Origin: Firmicutes bacterium UBA5010
Lineage (GTDB): Bacteria > Bacillota > Clostridia > Tissierellales > Sedimentibacteraceae
Reading direction: 5' to 3'
NCBI GenBank assembly: GCA_002396645.1
Contig: DGYI01000035.1
Span: 14,944 to 58,268, forward strand
DNA length: 43,325 nt
Shown here: one piece after another, positions 39,889 to 43,325 of the stretch
Numbering within the stretch: position 1 is the first letter of the stretch
How the letters are laid out: the number at the start of each line of letters is the position of its first letter
Program-made: the position numbers and the translations under genes
Notes under the pieces: model-generated
Seen by the model: the letters and a program-made list of their open reading frames with translations, nothing else
Database searches by the model: none
What the model was told of the DNA's origin: nothing

Positions 39889-41022
39889 ATGAAAAGAATA
39901 TTATCAATAGTATTGATAGCAGCTATGCTTTTATCAATTACAGCGTGTTCTGACGGAAAGTCGGAAAAAGGAGACGGTTATAAAGCTGCTCTGTTATTAA
40001 ACGGTAATTTAGGAGACAAATCTTTCTTCGATTCATCTAATGCAGGATTAACAAAACTTAGAGATGAATTAGGAAAAGATAAATTTGATTTCAAAGTTGA
40101 AGAAATGGGAGCTACACCGGCTGATGAGTCTAAATGGGCGCCTACAGTAGAAGATTACTGTGAGAGTAAAGAATATGACGTAATTATAATGGGTACATGG
40201 CAAATGGCAGGTATACTTGCAGATGCGGCTCAAAAATACCCTGAACAAAAATTTATATTCTTTGATGAAATGTTTGATTTTGAAGCATTTAAAGGAAGAT
40301 TTGCAGAAGGCGAAGAAGTTCCTAAGAACATATACAATGTTTTATATAAACAAAACGAAGTATCTTTCTTGGTTGGAGCGGCAGCAGCTTTAATGACTAC
40401 AGATTCAAGCTTACCGATGATTGATCCTGACAACAAACTGATAGGATTCTTAGGCGGTATGGAAAATGCAGTTATACTTGACTTCTTATTAGGATATATC
40501 CAAGGAGCTCAATATGTAGACCCTGAGGTTAAAGTAGCAATAGCTTATGTTACAAACTTCTATGATTCAGCAGCAGGAAAAGACTTGGCACTTATGCAGT
40601 ACAACAACGGCGTTGACGTAGGATACAACGTTGCAGGAGGAGCAGGTTTAGGTCAAATAGAGGCAGCTGTTGATGCTAACAGATATGCATTCGGAGTTGA
40701 TTCAGATCAGGCAGCTTTACTTCCTGATATGGCTGAACATATTCCGACATCTGCACTTAAAAACGTTGGTAACTCTTTGATAAGAGCTATAAAGAATGAT
40801 ATAGACGGAAAGCTTACATACGGGGTAGCTGAATCAATGGGATTTGCTGAAGGCGGAGTTGAAATAGTTAAAGATGAGCACTACGAATCAATGCTTCCTG
40901 AGTCAATAAGAACTACAATAGATCAATTGGAAGCGGATATAACATCCGGTAAAATAATTGTTGATACTTCATTCGGTAAAACTGATGATGAAATAAAAGC
41001 TTTAATTAAAAAGTCAGAATAA
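39889..41022 (+). CDS. BMP/PnrA-type nucleoside-binding lipoprotein of ABC importer
   Basis: 377 residues. Lipoprotein signal MKRILSIVLIAAMLLSITAC with lipobox S-I-T-A-C (Cys20). The mature part has the BMP fold: AALLLNGNLGDKSFFDSSNAGL (family G-x-x-D-x-S-F-N), DVIIMGTWQMAGILADAAQKYPEQKFIFFD, NVLYKQNEVSFLVGAAAAL, KLIGFLGGMENAVILDFLLGYIQGA and AGGAGLGQIEAAVDANRYAFGVDSDQA. These proteins (PnrA, BmpA/NupA) bind purine and pyrimidine nucleosides. ATG 39889 after AGGAGG. A strong hairpin after the gene (41035-41058) may limit readthrough to the ATPase gene so the binder is made in excess. Confidence 0.92.
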   Translation: MKRILSIVLIAAMLLSITACSDGKSEKGDGYKAALLLNGNLGDKSFFDSSNAGLTKLRDELGKDKFDFKVEEMGATPADESKWAPTVEDYCESKEYDVIIMGTWQMAGILADAAQKYPEQKFIFFDEMFDFEAFKGRFAEGEEVPKNIYNVLYKQNEVSFLVGAAAALMTTDSSLPMIDPDNKLIGFLGGMENAVILDFLLGYIQGAQYVDPEVKVAIAYVTNFYDSAAGKDLALMQYNNGVDVGYNVAGGAGLGQIEAAVDANRYAFGVDSDQAALLPDMAEHIPTSALKNVGNSLIRAIKNDIDGKLTYGVAESMGFAEGGVEIVKDEHYESMLPESIRTTIDQLEADITSGKIIVDTSFGKTDDEIKALIKKSE

Positions 41023-41034
41023 TTAGATTACAGG

Positions 41035-41058
41035 CAAGCGAGAGAATGCTCTCGCTTG
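41035..41058 (+). terminator. hairpin between lipoprotein and ATPase genes
   Basis: CAAGCGAGAG-AATG-CTCTCGCTTG, perfect 10-bp stem and four-base loop, 12 bases after the lipoprotein stop. The following TCATTTAATT is a weak T-tract, so partial termination or 3'-end protection is as likely as full termination. Confidence 0.6.
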
Positions 41059-41148
41059 TCATTTAATTAATGTCTAAGAGGATTTAATTTAATATAATTA
41101 TAGCGAAATTGAAAATTGTTAGCTATTAATTAAAAAGAGGTGGATTAT

Positions 41149-42696
41149 TTGAATAAAGTTTTGGAAATGAAAAACATAATGAAAATTTATGGAAACGGTG
41201 TAGTAGCAAACGAGGATGTAAGCTTTGAGCTTGAAAATGGAGAAATACATTCCTTGCTTGGTGAAAACGGTGCAGGAAAAAGTACACTCATGAAAATTTT
41301 ATTTGGTATAGAATCTCCGGAACAAGGGGAAATAATTCTTCGCGGAGAGAAAACTGTCATTAAATCGCCACAGGATGCTATCAGCAAGGGTATAGGAATG
41401 GTACATCAGCATTTTATGCTTGTTCCTTCACTGACTGTTGCCGAAAATATAATTTTAGGAATTGAACCAAAAAAAGCAGGATTTTTCATTGATATGAATG
41501 AGGCTGTAAAATTATCGGAAGAAATTGCGCAAAAGTATAATTTCGATATTGATGTTACCGCTAAAGTGGAGGAACTTCCGGTAGGTATTAAACAGAAAGT
41601 AGAAATTTTAAAGGCACTTTACAGAGGAGCAGAGATATTAATCCTTGATGAGCCTACAGCTGTTTTGACACCTCAAGAAACTGACGAGCTTTTTATTCAG
41701 CTAAAAAAATTAAGAGAGCTTGGTCATACAATTATATTTATATCTCATAAGCTTGACGAAATCAAGGCAATATGCGATAGGGCGACTATTATGAGAAACG
41801 GTAGAAGCAAAGGGACTTACTATGTTAAGGATATTACTACCGATGAAATGTCAAAGCTCATGGTCGGAAGAGATGTAGTTTTAAAATTTGATAAAGACCC
41901 TGTAAAGCTCGGGGAGATTGCGATGAGTGTAAGAAATCTTACAATTAAAGGCTCAACAGGAAAAACCAGAGTTGATAATCTTTCCTTTGATCTTAAATCC
42001 GGAGAAATATTAGGTATTGCCGGAGTTGAAGGAAATGGACAAGGACATTTGATTGAAGCATTGACAGGACTTAACAAGCATTATAGCGGAGATATTCATC
42101 TGTTCAATTCAGATGTCAGAAATTTAAGCATAAAAGATATCAGAAATTTAAATCTTGCTCATATACCTGAAGATAGAATGACCTTAGGCTGTGCGAAAAA
42201 TATGAGTATTTTAGATAATATGTTTTCTAATCAATATGATAACGAAGAGTATTCCGGAAAGATAATGCTAAAATCCAAAAAGATTGAAAAAAAAGCTGAG
42301 GATTTAATTGAGGAATATTTGATTAAATGTCGATCGCATAAGCAAAATGTTGCAATGCTATCAGGAGGAAATATACAAAAAGTAGTTGTAGCAAGAGAGT
42401 TTTCGGCTAATCCTAGAGTTATTATAGCTAATCAGCCTACTCGTGGAATAGATGTAGGAGCGGCTGAATTTATAAGAAAAAGAATTATACAGTTTAGAGA
42501 TGAGGGCTGTGCTGTACTGCTTATTTCTGCTGATTTAAATGAGGTTTTTGAACTTAGCGACAGATTGGCAGTAATCTATAAGGGACAGTTTTCCGGTGTA
42601 TTTACCGATGTTAAGAATCTTACTGAGGAAGAGCTGGGTAAATATATGCTTGGAATAAAAAAAGATGAAACATTGGAGGGAATAATGTATGAATAG
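41149..42696 (+). CDS. nucleoside/sugar-type ABC importer ATPase with two nucleotide-binding domains
   Basis: 515 residues from TTG 41149, six bases after GAGGTGG; the in-frame GTG 41140 lies within that site. Domain 1: Walker A GENGAGKST (38-46), Q loop MVHQHFML, Walker B LILDEPTAVLTP, IFISHKLDE. Its signature is poor (VGIKQKVEI). Domain 2: Walker A replaced by GVEGNGQGHLIE, signature LSGGNIQKVVVARE, Walker B-like VIIANQPTRGID. This split of a good first Walker A and a good second signature is normal for the RbsA/MglA/NupA class, which drives BMP-binding-protein importers. It shares eight bases with the permease gene. Confidence 0.93.
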   Translation: MNKVLEMKNIMKIYGNGVVANEDVSFELENGEIHSLLGENGAGKSTLMKILFGIESPEQGEIILRGEKTVIKSPQDAISKGIGMVHQHFMLVPSLTVAENIILGIEPKKAGFFIDMNEAVKLSEEIAQKYNFDIDVTAKVEELPVGIKQKVEILKALYRGAEILILDEPTAVLTPQETDELFIQLKKLRELGHTIIFISHKLDEIKAICDRATIMRNGRSKGTYYVKDITTDEMSKLMVGRDVVLKFDKDPVKLGEIAMSVRNLTIKGSTGKTRVDNLSFDLKSGEILGIAGVEGNGQGHLIEALTGLNKHYSGDIHLFNSDVRNLSIKDIRNLNLAHIPEDRMTLGCAKNMSILDNMFSNQYDNEEYSGKIMLKSKKIEKKAEDLIEEYLIKCRSHKQNVAMLSGGNIQKVVVAREFSANPRVIIANQPTRGIDVGAAEFIRKRIIQFRDEGCAVLLISADLNEVFELSDRLAVIYKGQFSGVFTDVKNLTEEELGKYMLGIKKDETLEGIMYE

Positions 42697-43325
42697 CACG
42701 ACTAAGCTCAATATACTCAGAACTGCTATGGCTATACTGATAGCGCTGGGTGTGTCGTTTTTAATAATTTTAATAGTCAGCGACGAGCCGATTACAGCGA
42801 TTGTAAAGTTAATGTTTGGTCCGTTCCAAAGAGCAAGATATTTCGGTAATGTTGTAGAATCAATGATACCTCTTATATTTACAGGAGTAGGTGTTTGTAT
42901 AATGTTTACCGCAAATCAGATTAACTTGGCGGGTGAAGGAGCTTTTCATATAGGAGGTTTGGTTGCATCCGCTGTTGCGTTGAATCTTTTTTTGCCTGCC
43001 GGTATACATCCGATTGCTTGTATTCTGTTAGCCGGATTGGCAGGATCGCTCATTACATTAATACCTGCTGTGATGAAGGTTAAAACAACTGCTAATGAGC
43101 TTGTTTCATCACTTATGGTCAATTACTTGGTATTGTACTTTTCAAATTTTGTACTAATGAGGTTTTTGAGAGACCCAAAAACAGGTGCAGGCTCGTATAT
43201 TTTGCCGAAAAGTGCCAACCTGTTTACTATATTTGAGGGCACAAGAATACATGTGGGATTGATTTTGGCGTTGCTGGTTGCCGTTCTTGGATACTGGTTT
43301 TTATATAAAACTAAAATTGGCTATG
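42689..43325 (+). CDS. nucleoside-type ABC importer permease (3' end outside window)
   Basis: ATG 42689, GGAGGG at 42675-42680, overlaps the ATPase stop; 212 residues are visible and the frame is still open at the window end. Helices at about 10-30, 54-73, 83-103, 109-126 and 140-156. FTANQINLAGEGAFHIGGLVASAVAL and VKTTANELVSSLMVNYLVLYFSNF match the NupP/YufP (BPD_transp_2) permeases, with the conserved A-N-E-x-x-x-x-x-M-x-N-Y block. Next gene is probably the second permease (NupQ-like). With DeoD and the ARH-like protein it completes uptake and cleavage of nucleosides. Confidence 0.93.
   Translation, partial: MNSTTKLNILRTAMAILIALGVSFLIILIVSDEPITAIVKLMFGPFQRARYFGNVVESMIPLIFTGVGVCIMFTANQINLAGEGAFHIGGLVASAVALNLFLPAGIHPIACILLAGLAGSLITLIPAVMKVKTTANELVSSLMVNYLVLYFSNFVLMRFLRDPKTGAGSYILPKSANLFTIFEGTRIHVGLILALLVAVLGYWFLYKTKIGY

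Overview
The window is 43 kb of low-GC DNA (about one third G+C by eye) from a Gram-positive anaerobe, most likely a clostridial member of the Bacillota. The basis is AT-rich codon use, GGAGG ribosome sites, GTG/TTG starts, an S-layer-homology (SLH) protein, a V-type ATPase, an AgrC/LytTR two-component pair, and a BirA-box bioY. Genus is not determined; a Peptostreptococcales- or Tissierellales-like anaerobe is a guess.

Layout. 1-2514: 3' end of a large S41-peptidase-like protein with two S41 modules. 2666-6865: a MarR regulator with a very long palindromic operator and a heterodimeric ABC exporter. 6983-15866: nine-gene V-type ATPase operon in the order H-C-I-K-F-E-A-B-D. 16020-17945: a tandem-GNAT acetyltransferase (minus) and a CmpB-like membrane protein (plus). 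17948-19741 (minus): a V4R ligand-sensor protein followed by a diguanylate cyclase. 20006-25765 (minus): LytTR regulator, AgrC-like kinase and a pair of ABC exporters. 25992-29216: cardiolipin synthase and a secreted GH18-SLH protein. 29219-30490: a degenerate IS1182-type element carrying a TspO-like gene, inserted in a bidirectional terminator that is now duplicated on both sides. 30507-33555: bioY (minus), an EAL-HDOD protein and a diacylglycerol-kinase-like lipid kinase. 33698-35861: a candidate small RNA, then a PadR / HAAS-DUF1700 / DUF4097 envelope-stress cassette. 36087-37343: murA. 37452-43325: a nucleoside-salvage operon with deoD, an ADP-ribosylglycohydrolase-like protein, and a BMP lipoprotein, two-domain ATPase and permease (permease cut by the window edge).

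Superimposed on the genes are small inverted repeats. Five intergenic copies of a modular element share a GAAGAATC/GATTCTTC hairpin, usually followed by a GTGAAC/GTTCAC-type hairpin. Separately, short hairpins, many with three-base loops and unrelated stems, sit singly or in tandem directly 5' of Shine-Dalgarno sequences (ntpC, ntpK, the BMP lipoprotein; looser versions before the CmpB-like gene and deoD). Stem sequences differ while shape and position are kept. With the IS1182/TspO element and the candidate sRNA, these are the least explained parts of the window.

No tRNA, rRNA or CRISPR array was seen. All functional calls come from reading motifs by eye; no database search was run.
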